64,000 nucleotides of DNA from Exiguobacterium chiriqhucha RW-2 (GTDB taxonomy: Bacteria; Bacillota; Bacilli; Exiguobacteriales; Exiguobacteriaceae). Position 1 is the stretch's first letter. Every line of letters starts with the position of its first letter. Location of the stretch: positions 641,845-705,844 of the forward strand of contig NZ_ATCL01000014.1 of assembly GCF_000416965.1 (NCBI RefSeq), given 5' to 3'. Positions 8,978 to 17,288 of the stretch are shown piece by piece. A program made the translations under genes and the position numbers. Below the pieces are notes generated by a model. That model saw nothing but the letters and a program-made list of their open reading frames with translations, did not search any database and had not been told where the DNA came from.

Positions 8978-9778
8978 ATGGGGAACTATATTACAGCACA
9001 TGATGGAACGAGTATTTACGTGGAAGACGTCGGGACAGGCGATGCCGTCGTATTCTTGCACGGCTGGCCGGCAAACAACAACATGTTCGAGTATCAAAAG
9101 AATGCGTTGCTCGAAGCAGGCTACCGTTACGTCGGGATCGACTATCGTGGCTACGGCAAGTCGGATGCACCGGCGACAGGTTATGACTATGCGACGATGG
9201 CGTCGGACGTGCACATGGTCGTTGACGGGCTTGGCATCAAAGATTTCACACTCGTCGGCTTCTCGATGGGTGGGGCAATCGCCATCCGTTACGCCGTCGA
9301 CTTCCCGGATGACGGCCTGAAGAAACTTGTCCTGTCAGGTGCTGCGGCACCAGTGTTCACGCAACGTCCGGACTATCCGTACGGTATGACGCAAGCTGAG
9401 GTCGATGCGTTGATTGAGGACACGTTGAAAGACCGACCGAAGATGCTCGAAGGGTTCGGTGAGATTTTCTTCGAGAAAGAACATTCGAAACCGATGCAAA
9501 ACTGGTTCCATCATCTTTCGCTCGTCGCGTCGAGTCACGGGACGATTGCTTCGGCGAAAGCACTCCGTGATGAAGACTTGCGTGAGGACTTGCCGAAAGT
9601 GAATGTCGAGACGCTCATCATCCATGGCGTGCACGACAAGATCTGTCCGTTCGAGTTCGCGCTCGAGATGGAAAAAGGCATCCCGAACTCTCGCATCGAG
9701 CGATTTGAGGAGAGCGGTCATGGGACCGTCCTCGACGAGATGGACAAGTTCAACAAGACGTTGCTCGAATTTATTTGA
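8978..9778 (+). CDS. Alpha/beta hydrolase (haloperoxidase/esterase type)
   Basis: A 266-aa alpha/beta hydrolase. The oxyanion-hole motif is HGWP (residues 28-31), the nucleophile Ser96 lies in GFSMGG, and Asp220 (GVHDKICP) and His248 (ESGHGT) complete the triad. The overall form matches cofactor-free haloperoxidases and arylesterases, which mostly act as esterases or perhydrolases in cells. The ribosome site (CTGGGGGT) is weak. The gene is monocistronic with its own terminator, and the substrate is unknown. Confidence 0.9.
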   Translation: MGNYITAHDGTSIYVEDVGTGDAVVFLHGWPANNNMFEYQKNALLEAGYRYVGIDYRGYGKSDAPATGYDYATMASDVHMVVDGLGIKDFTLVGFSMGGAIAIRYAVDFPDDGLKKLVLSGAAAPVFTQRPDYPYGMTQAEVDALIEDTLKDRPKMLEGFGEIFFEKEHSKPMQNWFHHLSLVASSHGTIASAKALRDEDLREDLPKVNVETLIIHGVHDKICPFEFALEMEKGIPNSRIERFEESGHGTVLDEMDKFNKTLLEFI

Positions 9779-9788
9779 GTGTGTGACA

Positions 9789-9815
9789 AGCCTAGGACGT
9801 TCCTAGGCTTTTTTT
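9789..9815 (+). terminator. Terminator after the alpha/beta hydrolase gene
   Basis: A perfect 9-bp stem AGCCTAGGA/TCCTAGGCT with a CGT loop, followed by a T run. Confidence 0.9.
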
Positions 9816-10103
9816 GATGGCCATCTGTAGCATGTTTGTTACGGTTTTTGAGGCTAGAATGACTTCTAGTCGGGTATAGCTACAGTGAAGCCGTTTCGGG
9901 TGATTTCGTTTAGATTGGTCAACAATATATGTGAGACAAGAGGTTTGAATCACGGTCAAGATTGGCTTTGTAGAAGCCGTTCCGGGCCGTGCCTGTTTGT
10001 GTGTTGTCACACAATGCGAATAGCTTGTCTGGAAACGCTTCATCAGAAAAATGAAATGAACCTCCTTTTGACAGAACAGATGCAGATTAGATGGTCAATT
10101 TGT
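9816..10103. other. Gene-free stretch with repeats and small inverted repeats
   Basis: No convincing coding frame is visible. The stretch holds an imperfect 14-base direct repeat (GAAGCCGTTTCGGG at 9887 and GAAGCCGTTCCGGG at 9973), an inverted repeat CTAGAA/TTCTAG at 9854-9869, and a perfect 7-bp hairpin TTGTGTG/CACACAA at 9997-10014. Its function is unknown; it could be a leader, a decayed sequence or a structured RNA. Confidence 0.4.
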
Positions 10104-10104
10104 G

Positions 10105-10132
10105 CTGACTAGACCCTAATACATGGTACAAT
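10105..10132 (+). promoter_or_regulatory. Probable sigma-A promoter of the CBS-domain gene
   Basis: CTGACT and TACAAT are separated by 16 bases, and a TG before the -10 gives an extended -10. It lies about 35 bases before the start codon. Confidence 0.5.
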
Positions 10133-10168
10133 GAAGAGGTGGATTTTTAGATTGAGGAGAGATTGTAC

Positions 10169-10597
10169 ATGAATATCGCTTTCTTTTTATATCCGAAAGA
10201 AGACGTCAAATATTTAGACCCGGAATCGACGGTGCGTCAAGCGCTCGAGAAGATGAAGCATCATCGCTTCACCTCGGTGCCGCTCGTATCCGAGAACGGC
10301 TTTTACGCCGGGACGATGACAGAAGGGGATTTACTCTGGGCACTCGCCGAACAGCTTCGCGGGGAAGAAGACTACGAAAAAGTGCTCCGGACACGGTTGA
10401 AAGATATCAAGCAACGCGTACGGTATAAGCCGGTCGCCATCACGGCGCAAATCGAGGAGCTCGTCGATGCGATCACGGATCAAAACTTCGTGCCGGTCGT
10501 CGATGACGGGAAGTATTTCATCGGTATCATCCGGCGCCGCGACATCATCGAGTACTACTCGACGAAGTTGCAACAGCTCGAGAATAAAGTGAACTGA
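10169..10597 (+). CDS. CBS-domain protein
   Basis: A 142-aa protein consisting of two tandem CBS motifs (about residues 10-65 and 80-135), forming one Bateman module. Typical pieces are VRQALEKMKHHRFTSVPLV followed by GTMTEGDLLWAL, and FVPVVDDGKYFIGIIRRRDII. Such stand-alone modules bind adenine nucleotides and modulate partner proteins. The ATG at 10169 is chosen over a TTG two codons earlier because it sits at proper spacing from TTGAGGAGA. A terminator follows directly. Confidence 0.9.
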   Translation: MNIAFFLYPKEDVKYLDPESTVRQALEKMKHHRFTSVPLVSENGFYAGTMTEGDLLWALAEQLRGEEDYEKVLRTRLKDIKQRVRYKPVAITAQIEELVDAITDQNFVPVVDDGKYFIGIIRRRDIIEYYSTKLQQLENKVN

Positions 10598-10606
10598 ACG
10601 AATGGA

Positions 10607-10635
10607 CCAACCTGTGTGATAGCAGGTTGGTTTTT
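10607..10635 (+). terminator. Terminator after the CBS-domain gene
   Basis: CCAACCTG pairs with CAGGTTGG and is followed by five T. Confidence 0.88.
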
Positions 10636-10673
10636 GTATGTGTGAGTACAAGCAACGGGGAGGCGAGCTATAG

Positions 10674-11927
10674 ATGGAAGCACGAGTCATTGAATCGATT
10701 GAACTATGGTTTCAAGAGGTAGGGTCTGAGGAAGCAGTGAACTTTATCGATTTCATGTTGTTTATGAATGAATCGGCTTATTCTTTGCTTCACCGAGACA
10801 CGTTACATGGCATCTTCACCTATCAGGTCCGCTACCAAGATGGGACCTCTCAGTCCGTCTCGTACGATAAAGACGAGTGGGTCGCCCATGAACGGAATGA
10901 ATGGCAAACCGTTATGAGCGGCGGTGAGTGGGTATGGTGGCTCGTCGAGCGATGGCGTTTTGTCTTGGAGTGGCGCAGTGGTCGAGACTTCCGGACGGGT
11001 GACGAGATAGAAGAGAACTTCTATGGGATGATCCCATACGGTGAAATTCAAGACCTCGATATTCTGCTATATAAGATTATTGAAAATGATGCCCTCAACA
11101 CAAAAGCATTGATCAAAGAAGGTTATTACCACGACCCGCTGCTGAATGAATGGATTGTCATTCCTGATTCGACGGACAGCCTACGACCGCTCGTATTGGC
11201 CGTCTGCTACAACGAAGGGATTCTGGAGACACCTCGAACCATCGAGCGGATTGAAGTGACGTTCACCGATCTGACGACAGGGGCGGTCCAATCGCTTGCG
11301 AGTGCAGTCGAAGCGTATGAGAAGCCGGCAGACCTCGATTTAGATGATATGAGGTATCGTGATGACATGTTTTATCGCGACGATTCCATTCAAGGGACGA
11401 TTCGTTATGAGGTGACGTACAAGGGCGGAAGGGTCCAATATGTCGAACATGATAAGTCGGAGATATTCATGGACTGGGACATGGCGATGATCAATTGGTT
11501 TTTCGAACATTGGAAAAAACTGTACGAAGCATATGCCGAAAAGTCGTTTCCATCCGGTCGACCGTTGCAACGTTTTGAATCGGGCTATGATTATTGGAAA
11601 GCCAGACTGTCACCGGAAGCGTGGGACGAGCTCATTCATTCAACAGACCCTTTTGACCAGCGGCTTTTAACGGATCGGAAACCGCATGACGAGATTCAAA
11701 GAGCAAAAGAACAGTTTGAGATGATGTTCCATCAAACAGCGGAGCTCCACCTTGAAAATTTGCGTCACGGATTCTATATTGATCACCTGCTGGAACAACG
11801 CATCGACGTCGAAAGCTCGTTCGATGCCGTGATTGCGCTTTACGAAGAAATATCCGAGGCAGAGCAGAAAAGGCGAACGAGGGAGCAACTGCTTTATGGG
11901 GAAAAGGATGAAGGCAACGCTAATTGA
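10674..11927 (+). CDS. Large acidic protein with internal duplication, unknown
   Basis: A 417-aa acidic, Trp/Tyr-rich soluble protein that I do not recognise. It appears to be built of two diverged copies, roughly residues 4-165 and 182-370. In the first copy HGIFTYQVRYQDGTSQSVSYD matches in form QGTIRYEVTYKGGRVQYVEHD of the second, and EGYYHDPLLNEWIVI matches HGFYIDHLLEQRIDV. Each copy thus has a beta-rich part followed by helices. No signal peptide, membrane helix or catalytic motif is visible. The ribosome site GGGGAGGCGA precedes the ATG. It stands alone between the CBS gene and the pentapeptide gene. Confidence 0.75.
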   Translation: MEARVIESIELWFQEVGSEEAVNFIDFMLFMNESAYSLLHRDTLHGIFTYQVRYQDGTSQSVSYDKDEWVAHERNEWQTVMSGGEWVWWLVERWRFVLEWRSGRDFRTGDEIEENFYGMIPYGEIQDLDILLYKIIENDALNTKALIKEGYYHDPLLNEWIVIPDSTDSLRPLVLAVCYNEGILETPRTIERIEVTFTDLTTGAVQSLASAVEAYEKPADLDLDDMRYRDDMFYRDDSIQGTIRYEVTYKGGRVQYVEHDKSEIFMDWDMAMINWFFEHWKKLYEAYAEKSFPSGRPLQRFESGYDYWKARLSPEAWDELIHSTDPFDQRLLTDRKPHDEIQRAKEQFEMMFHQTAELHLENLRHGFYIDHLLEQRIDVESSFDAVIALYEEISEAEQKRRTREQLLYGEKDEGNAN

Positions 11928-12011
11928 TTGAATAAAGGCTATGGAAAAATAGGGACATTCCTTATACTTGTACGTATAGAGTCAAGACATACAAGGAAGG
12001 AGTGACAATGG

Positions 12012-12857
12012 ATGGCGATGCCCGATCTGCATATGCTGCGTGAATCGCTCAAACCGGATTGTGCGAATTGTTTCGGTCTCTGTTGTGTGGCGTTCCACTA
12101 CTTGAAATCTGAGGATTTCCCCATTGATAAACCCGCAGGACAGCCTTGTGTCCATTTGGCAGATTCGTATGCCTGCAATATCCATTCCGAACTGCGTGAG
12201 CGGGGCTTCAAAGGATGTACGGTGTACGACTGTCTCGGGGCCGGGCAGTTCGTGTCACAAGTGACGTTTCACGGACGAAGCTGGCGAGAGGGGGACGTGG
12301 ACGGCGCGCGTATGTTTGCGACGGTACCAATCATGAGCCAAGTCCATGAGCTGTTGCTCTACATCACTGACATCCTGACCCGGGAGATCCCTGGACACGA
12401 TGCTCGGTTATTCGAGACGTTATTGGGAGAGCTACTGGCTTTCCGTGAGTTGCCGCCTGAACAGTTGACCGGGACGGCGCTGATGGCATTCCGACAACAA
12501 GCCCGCCCGTTGTTCGTCCGACTCAGTCAGCACATACGTGCGGAAGGATTGAAACAGGACGGCCAGACGTTGACGTCACGACATGAGCAAGACCGGGCCG
12601 ATTTAATTGGTCGAAACGTGAGTCAGCATGACGTGAGAGGAACGTGTTATCGAGGCGCCTTGTTGATTGGTGCTAACTTACGTGGGAAAGACCTGTCCTA
12701 TGTCGATTTCATGGGGGCCGACGTGCGAGATTTGGACGTGCGAGGAGCAACGTTGACCGATAGTCTGTTTTTGACACAGATGCAAGTGAACGCGATGAAA
12801 GGGGACCGGCATACAAGACTGGCACCCGTTTACACGCGACCGGGCCATTGGCTGTAA
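12012..12857 (+). CDS. Cys-cluster plus pentapeptide-repeat protein
   Basis: A 281-aa two-part protein. The N-terminal third carries a metal-binding-type Cys cluster (CANCFGLCC, then further Cys in QPCVHL, YACNIH, GCTVYDC), resembling the YkgJ-like zinc/iron-chelating domains. The last third contains pentapeptide repeats of the A(D/N)LxG type (YRGALLIGANLRGKDLSYV and the following residues), which fold as a right-handed beta helix. Pentapeptide proteins can mimic DNA or act as protein-binding platforms. An overlapping out-of-frame ATG at 12008 was rejected as start. Function unknown. Confidence 0.82.
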   Translation: MAMPDLHMLRESLKPDCANCFGLCCVAFHYLKSEDFPIDKPAGQPCVHLADSYACNIHSELRERGFKGCTVYDCLGAGQFVSQVTFHGRSWREGDVDGARMFATVPIMSQVHELLLYITDILTREIPGHDARLFETLLGELLAFRELPPEQLTGTALMAFRQQARPLFVRLSQHIRAEGLKQDGQTLTSRHEQDRADLIGRNVSQHDVRGTCYRGALLIGANLRGKDLSYVDFMGADVRDLDVRGATLTDSLFLTQMQVNAMKGDRHTRLAPVYTRPGHWL

Positions 12858-12863
12858 CGCAAG

Positions 12864-12894
12864 AGACGACTTCCGCGGGGGAAGTCGTCTTTTT
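12864..12894 (+). terminator. Terminator between convergent genes
   Basis: AGACGACTTCC pairs perfectly with GGAAGTCGTCT and is followed by T residues. It lies between the convergent pentapeptide and luciferase-like genes. Confidence 0.85.
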
Positions 12895-12907
12895 GAATAC
12901 CTGGAGT

Positions 12908-13855
12908 TTACGAAAGCGGTGGGAAATGGGGGAGCACATATTCCCCGAGCTCCTCGATGACCTCGTCGGCCGGACGCTCTCCGTCGAACAAAGCGAAGAA
13001 CAAATGATTGACGCCGATGGCCCGATACGCCTCGAGCAGTTTGATTAACTGATTGCGACCGACACGGAAGCCGAGCCGGATTGGAGTCGGAAGCTCGTCC
13101 GGATCGTGCGCCAAATCGAGATGCATCGGCATCGAGAACGGACGGAACCCTTTTCCATGCGTCTGACCTGATTCGCGCCAATCGTTCAGCACTTGCTGTT
13201 GGGCGAATGGGGCCTGCGGATAATACATCCACCCGTCCCCGTGTTGCCCGAGCCAGTCCATTTCCTGCTGCGCGAACCCGGTGATCATCGTCGGGATGCG
13301 TTTTTTCGGACGGGGAACGAGCGTCGCCTCATGGACCTCGCCGTACGACGAATCGATGGTCGGATAGTTGTGGTAGAGCGCCTGCTCCATGATACGGAGC
13401 GACTCTTTGAACTGCTCGCCCCGTGTCGTATGGTCGACCCCGAGTCCTTTGAAGTCGGCTCGACGGTCACCGGACGAGATGCCGAGAATCAAACGTTCTG
13501 GGAACAACGCTTCAATCGTCGCGACTTCTTTCGCCGAACGGAGCGGATGGCGGAGCGGCAAGACGAGGGCGGACGTGCCGAGGGCGATGCGTTTCGTCTG
13601 ACCGAGCAAGTGTGTCCCGTAAATCAACATGTCATAGATTTGTCCGACGGCCGGATCCAAGAAGTTCGGGTCTTTCAGTAATACGTCCCGAAGCCAGAGC
13701 GCCGTGAAGCCATAGTCATCTGCTTTTTGAGCGAGCTCGACTTGACGCTCGAGCGTCGGGGTACGCATCTTGAAATTTTCTAACGGGATGTGGAGGCCGA
13801 GCGTGAGCTCGCCCTCCCGATACATCCGATTGTAGCTTTTGTGATTATTGAACAT
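12908..13855 (-). CDS. LLM-class flavin-dependent oxidoreductase (luciferase-like)
   Basis: A 315-aa bacterial-luciferase-like TIM-barrel oxidoreductase. Family features are the N-terminal LGLHIPLENF strand, the region YGFTALWLRDVLL, and LGTSALVLPLRHPLRSAKEVATIEALFPERLILGISSG, the standard LLM core that binds FMN or F420. The start has AGGAGGAAC upstream. It lies 10 bases after the MFS exporter gene and is probably co-transcribed with it. Likely substrate: a small organic compound; it may act with the exporter in detoxification under the divergent HxlR-type regulator. Confidence 0.88.
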   Translation of the reverse strand: MFNNHKSYNRMYREGELTLGLHIPLENFKMRTPTLERQVELAQKADDYGFTALWLRDVLLKDPNFLDPAVGQIYDMLIYGTHLLGQTKRIALGTSALVLPLRHPLRSAKEVATIEALFPERLILGISSGDRRADFKGLGVDHTTRGEQFKESLRIMEQALYHNYPTIDSSYGEVHEATLVPRPKKRIPTMITGFAQQEMDWLGQHGDGWMYYPQAPFAQQQVLNDWRESGQTHGKGFRPFSMPMHLDLAHDPDELPTPIRLGFRVGRNQLIKLLEAYRAIGVNHLFFALFDGERPADEVIEELGEYVLPHFPPLS

Positions 13856-13865
13856 AAGTTCCTCC

Positions 13866-15068
13866 TTAGTTCGCTTCCAAACGACGTGAGACGGCGGTCA
13901 AGATGACAGCGAGAATGACCATGATGCCACCGACCCAAGGGGTGTGGACGAGACCGATCGAGTCGGCGACGAGGCCACCGATGGTCGCACCGAGCGCGAT
14001 GCCGATGTTGAAGGCGGCGATGTTGAGCGCCGACGCGACATCGACCGCGGCCGGAACATATTTTTCAGCCAATTGGACGATATATAGTTGAAGTCCTGGT
14101 ACGTTCATGAAGGCGAGCAGTCCCATCATGACGATGGCGATGAGACCCGCGATTTTGAACGGAATCATGAACGACATGACGATCATGACGGCGGCGTGAA
14201 CGATGAACATATAGAACAACGCCTTGGCCGGATCTTCATTGGCGAACTTCCCGCCCGCCCAGTTGCCGATGGCGACAGCGATACCGTAAACGAGTAGGAC
14301 GATACTGATCAAGTTTGGGCTGATCTTTGTCACGTCCTGCATGATTGGTGTCAAGTACGTGAAGGCGACGAACGTTCCACCATAACCGAGTGCGGTGATC
14401 AAGAAGCCGAGTAGGATGCGACCGTTCGTGAGCAGTTTCTTCATATCGGAGAACTTCGCGGGTGGTGACTGTTTCAAATCTTTCGGAATCAAGAAGAAGC
14501 TGGCGATAATCGAGACGATTCCGAGTGCGGCGACGGCGAAGAACGTGGCGCGCCAGCCGAATGCTTGGCCGATGAACGTGCCGAGCGGGACGCCAGTGAC
14601 GGTCGCGACGGTCAAACCGGTAAACATGAGTGCGATCGCACTCGCTTTTTTATGAGGCGGCACGAGTTGAACGGCGATGGTGGCCCCGATGGAGAAGAAG
14701 ACACCGTGTGCGAACGCGGTGATGAATCGGGCGGCGATCAACAGTTCAAAGCTGGTCGACAGGGCAGAGACCAAGTTCCCGCCGATAAAGACGACCATGA
14801 GTGCCATGAGCAACGTCTTGCGATTCATCCGGTTCGTGAGTGCCGTCAGGATCGGCGCACCGACGGCGACGCCGATGGCATAACCGGAGATGATGAGTCC
14901 GGCGAGCGTGATGCCGATATTTAAGTCACTGGCGATCGAGGCGAGCAATCCGACCGGGACAAATTCGGTCGTGCCGATGCCGAAAGCGCTGATGGCGAGG
15001 GCGAGCAGCGCCAGCCCTCCGTTTTTAGGTGCCTGTTCGTCGACAGGCTGCTTATACGGTTGATTCAT
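13866..15068 (-). CDS. MFS efflux transporter (DHA1 family)
   Basis: A 400-aa major facilitator superfamily protein with 12 predicted helices. The A-motif-like loop GAPILTALTNRMNRKTLL and the motif C-like GLTVATVTGVPLGTFIGQ point to the DHA1 drug:H+ antiporter group (YdhP/AraJ-like). AGGAGGAACTAC precedes the ATG. It is the first gene of a two-gene unit with the luciferase-like oxidoreductase and is divergent from the HxlR regulator, the typical arrangement of regulator-controlled efflux. A palindromic hairpin (AGACGA-GGGCCCT-TCGTCT, 15103-15121) lies in its leader. Confidence 0.9.
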   Translation of the reverse strand: MNQPYKQPVDEQAPKNGGLALLALAISAFGIGTTEFVPVGLLASIASDLNIGITLAGLIISGYAIGVAVGAPILTALTNRMNRKTLLMALMVVFIGGNLVSALSTSFELLIAARFITAFAHGVFFSIGATIAVQLVPPHKKASAIALMFTGLTVATVTGVPLGTFIGQAFGWRATFFAVAALGIVSIIASFFLIPKDLKQSPPAKFSDMKKLLTNGRILLGFLITALGYGGTFVAFTYLTPIMQDVTKISPNLISIVLLVYGIAVAIGNWAGGKFANEDPAKALFYMFIVHAAVMIVMSFMIPFKIAGLIAIVMMGLLAFMNVPGLQLYIVQLAEKYVPAAVDVASALNIAAFNIGIALGATIGGLVADSIGLVHTPWVGGIMVILAVILTAVSRRLEAN

Positions 15069-15257
15069 GAGTAGTTCCTCCTAAAGTTGGGTTGGGAAGA
15101 CGAGGGCCCTTCGTCTCGAAGTAGCCTAAGTCTCTGCCATCCTCCATTTCGTTCAGTACGGTCAAAAAAGAACCTTACTGTCTCAAGAGGAGATTACTGG
15201 CCAGATGGACTTGTATTGTTGGGCTACAGTTGCTATCATAAGTCCATCGAAACCAGT

Positions 15258-15310
15258 TGGGAAGTACGCACTTTCAAGTACGATAGGCACCGAAAAGTAC
15301 CTATCCCGGT
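15258..15310. promoter_or_regulatory. Candidate HxlR-family operator region
   Basis: Repeated AAGTAC elements (starting near 15261, 15277 and 15298) and an inverted GATAGG/CCTATC pair lie directly before the HxlR gene, between it and the divergent MFS gene. Repeats of this kind are typical of autoregulated HxlR/YodB-family operators. The assignment is inferred. Confidence 0.4.
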
Positions 15311-15328
15311 CCATAAGGAGGAACCTTT

Positions 15329-15655
15329 ATGCCATACAACATCCCGGTCGAGGCGACGCTCGACGTCATCGGCGGCAAATGGAAAGTCGTCATTATGTGT
15401 CATCTCATCAAAGGGGAACGCCGGACGAGCGAATTGAAAAAGCTCATGCCGAACATCACGCAAAAAATGCTCACGCAACAATTGCGCGAGCTCGAGGCGG
15501 ACGGGGTCATCATCCGCACGGTATATGAACAAGTCCCGCCGAAAGTCGTCTATTCCCTCTCCGACTACGGCTGGTCGCTCCAACCGATTTTGGATGCGAT
15601 GTGTGCCTGGGGCGAAGGACATATTGAACAGACAGGGGAAGACGTCATCTCCTGA
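15329..15655 (+). CDS. HxlR-family winged-helix transcriptional regulator
   Basis: A 108-aa MarR/HxlR-type DNA-binding protein. The family signature VIGGKWKVVIMCHL near the N-terminus is followed by the recognition helix region ITQKMLTQQLRELEADGVI and the wing VPPKVVYSLSDYG. One Cys is visible near the start (IMCHL) and one near the end (DAMCAW); redox-sensing relatives such as YodB and HypR use an N-terminal Cys. It is transcribed divergently from the MFS/oxidoreductase unit and is its likely repressor. A strong AAGGAGGA ribosome site precedes the ATG. Confidence 0.92.
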   Translation: MPYNIPVEATLDVIGGKWKVVIMCHLIKGERRTSELKKLMPNITQKMLTQQLRELEADGVIIRTVYEQVPPKVVYSLSDYGWSLQPILDAMCAWGEGHIEQTGEDVIS

Positions 15656-15658
15656 CGA

Positions 15659-15690
15659 AACGGTTGCTCATGCCGAGCAGCCGTTTTTTG
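15659..15690 (+). terminator. Terminator after the HxlR gene
   Basis: CGGTTGCTC pairs with GAGCAGCCG (one G-T) and is followed by six T. Confidence 0.8.
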
Positions 15691-15736
15691 TTGTCTCATG
15701 TCGGGTACAGACACTAGAGACAAAGGAGGGGACAAT

Positions 15737-16240
15737 ATGGATGTGAAGACATATCGATTTGAAGACGACGGCTCAATCCCGAACAATCCAGATTTTCCGG
15801 TGTTGTTATACCGAGGTGTGTTCGACGAGACGGACGGTATACAGGCGACGTTCGAACATAACGGATGGGGCAACAGCTGGGTGAACGGGGTGTTCGATTA
15901 TCATCACTATCACAGCAACACGCATGAAGTGCTCGGTGTGAAGTCGGGCCGGGCGACGGTCCAGCTCGGTGGTGCGACAGGAGACCTCGTCTCGCTTCAA
16001 GCGGGGGACGTCTTGATTTTACCGGCCGGGACGGGACATCGCCGTCTCGAGGCGAGTGCGGACTTCGCCATCGTCGGCGCGTATCCGGAAGGTCGTGACT
16101 ACGACACGTTGACGGGGAAACCAGAAGAGCGGCCGGACAGTGTGCTGCGTATCGAACAAGTCGACAAGCCGGCCACCGATCCCGTCTTCGGGACGACCGG
16201 GCCGTTACATGAACAATGGACGAAGGAGGAGATGACATGA
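15737..16240 (+). CDS. Cupin-domain protein
   Basis: A 167-aa cupin. The metal-binding motif 1 is recognisable as YHHYHSNTHEVLGVKSGRA (His ligands plus Glu) and motif 2 as DVLILPAGTGHRRL. YjlB-type cupins have this length and N-terminus (TYRFEDDGSIPNNPDFPVL). The start follows AAAGGAGGGGAC. Its stop overlaps the start of the aldo-keto reductase gene (ATGA), so the two are translationally coupled and may act on the same small molecule. The reaction is unknown. Confidence 0.88.
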   Translation: MDVKTYRFEDDGSIPNNPDFPVLLYRGVFDETDGIQATFEHNGWGNSWVNGVFDYHHYHSNTHEVLGVKSGRATVQLGGATGDLVSLQAGDVLILPAGTGHRRLEASADFAIVGAYPEGRDYDTLTGKPEERPDSVLRIEQVDKPATDPVFGTTGPLHEQWTKEEMT

Positions 16241-17127
16241 ATCGAATTCCACACAGCTTGATCTTGGCAGCGTTGAAACAACACGTCGTCAAACTACCGA
16301 ACGGTCACGAGGTACGTGTCCTCGGGCAAGGCACGTGGCGCATGGGGGATGACGAATCGAAACGGGACGCTGAAATCGAGGCGCTCCAGACGGGACTCGA
16401 CTGCGGATTACACCTCATCGACACGGCCGAGATGTACGGGGAAGGGAAAGCGGAGTCGCTCGTCGGCGAAGCGATTCAAGACCGACGCGAAGACGTGTTC
16501 CTCGTCTCGAAAGTGTATCCGCATAACGCCGGGGGCGACAAGCTCGTCCAAGCATGTGACGCGACGCTCAAGCGACTCGGCACCGATTACCTCGACTTGT
16601 ATCTGCTCCATTGGCGCGGGAACATCCCGCTCGAGGAGACGGTCGATGGGCTCGAGCAGTTGAAGGCGGACGGAAAGATTCGGGCGTGGGGCGTCTCGAA
16701 CTTCGATGTCGACGACATGAAAGAACTGCTCGCGTTGCCGAACGGGAAGCATTGCGCAGTCAACCAAGTGCTATATCACCTCGGCAGCCGCGGTGTCGAG
16801 TATGACTTGTTGCCGTTCTTACAGGAGCAGGGCATCCCGATGATGGCGTATTCGCCGCTCGCGGAAGGCAGCGACGTGAAAGCGGACATCTTTGAGGATG
16901 AGACGGTGAACCGGATCGCGAAGGCGTACAGCGTGACGCCGGCCCAAATCCTCCTCGCTTGGACGGTGCGGAGCGGTCACGTCATCGCCATCCCGAAAGC
17001 GGGCCAAAAAGCCCATGTCGAAGAGAACGGGGCCGCGATGCTGCTCAATTTGAGCGAGGACGACCTCAACGCGCTCGACGAGGCGTTCCCGCCACCGAGT
17101 GGGAAAGAACCGTTAGATATCATCTAA
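16237..17127 (+). CDS. Aldo/keto reductase
   Basis: A 296-aa AKR-superfamily (beta/alpha)8-barrel oxidoreductase. The catalytic tetrad is visible: Asp and Tyr in LIDTAEMYGEGKAE, Lys in LVSKVYPHN and His in YLLHWRG. The NADPH-binding C-terminal stretch VIAIPKAGQKAHVEEN is also present. Likely role: NADPH-dependent reduction of aldehydes or ketones. It overlaps the cupin gene by 4 bases, and the unit ends at a strong terminator. Confidence 0.93.
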   Translation: MNRIPHSLILAALKQHVVKLPNGHEVRVLGQGTWRMGDDESKRDAEIEALQTGLDCGLHLIDTAEMYGEGKAESLVGEAIQDRREDVFLVSKVYPHNAGGDKLVQACDATLKRLGTDYLDLYLLHWRGNIPLEETVDGLEQLKADGKIRAWGVSNFDVDDMKELLALPNGKHCAVNQVLYHLGSRGVEYDLLPFLQEQGIPMMAYSPLAEGSDVKADIFEDETVNRIAKAYSVTPAQILLAWTVRSGHVIAIPKAGQKAHVEENGAAMLLNLSEDDLNALDEAFPPPSGKEPLDII

Positions 17128-17178
17128 AACGAAAATAGAATATAGCTAGCTGATTTTCTATTTTAAAAAATGAGAAGA

Positions 17179-17219
17179 GGTCATCGGACGCGAACAAGTC
17201 GCACCCGATGGCCTTTTTT
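17179..17219 (+). terminator. Terminator after the cupin/aldo-keto reductase unit
   Basis: GGTCATCGG pairs with CCGATGGCC (one G-T) around a loop with a small inner stem, followed by six T. Confidence 0.8.
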
Positions 17220-17288
17220 ATCATCAGTCTCTTGAATTATGTTGTCTCATTTAGTTAAGTTCAAATCGACATTTGAAGCCAAACGGAG

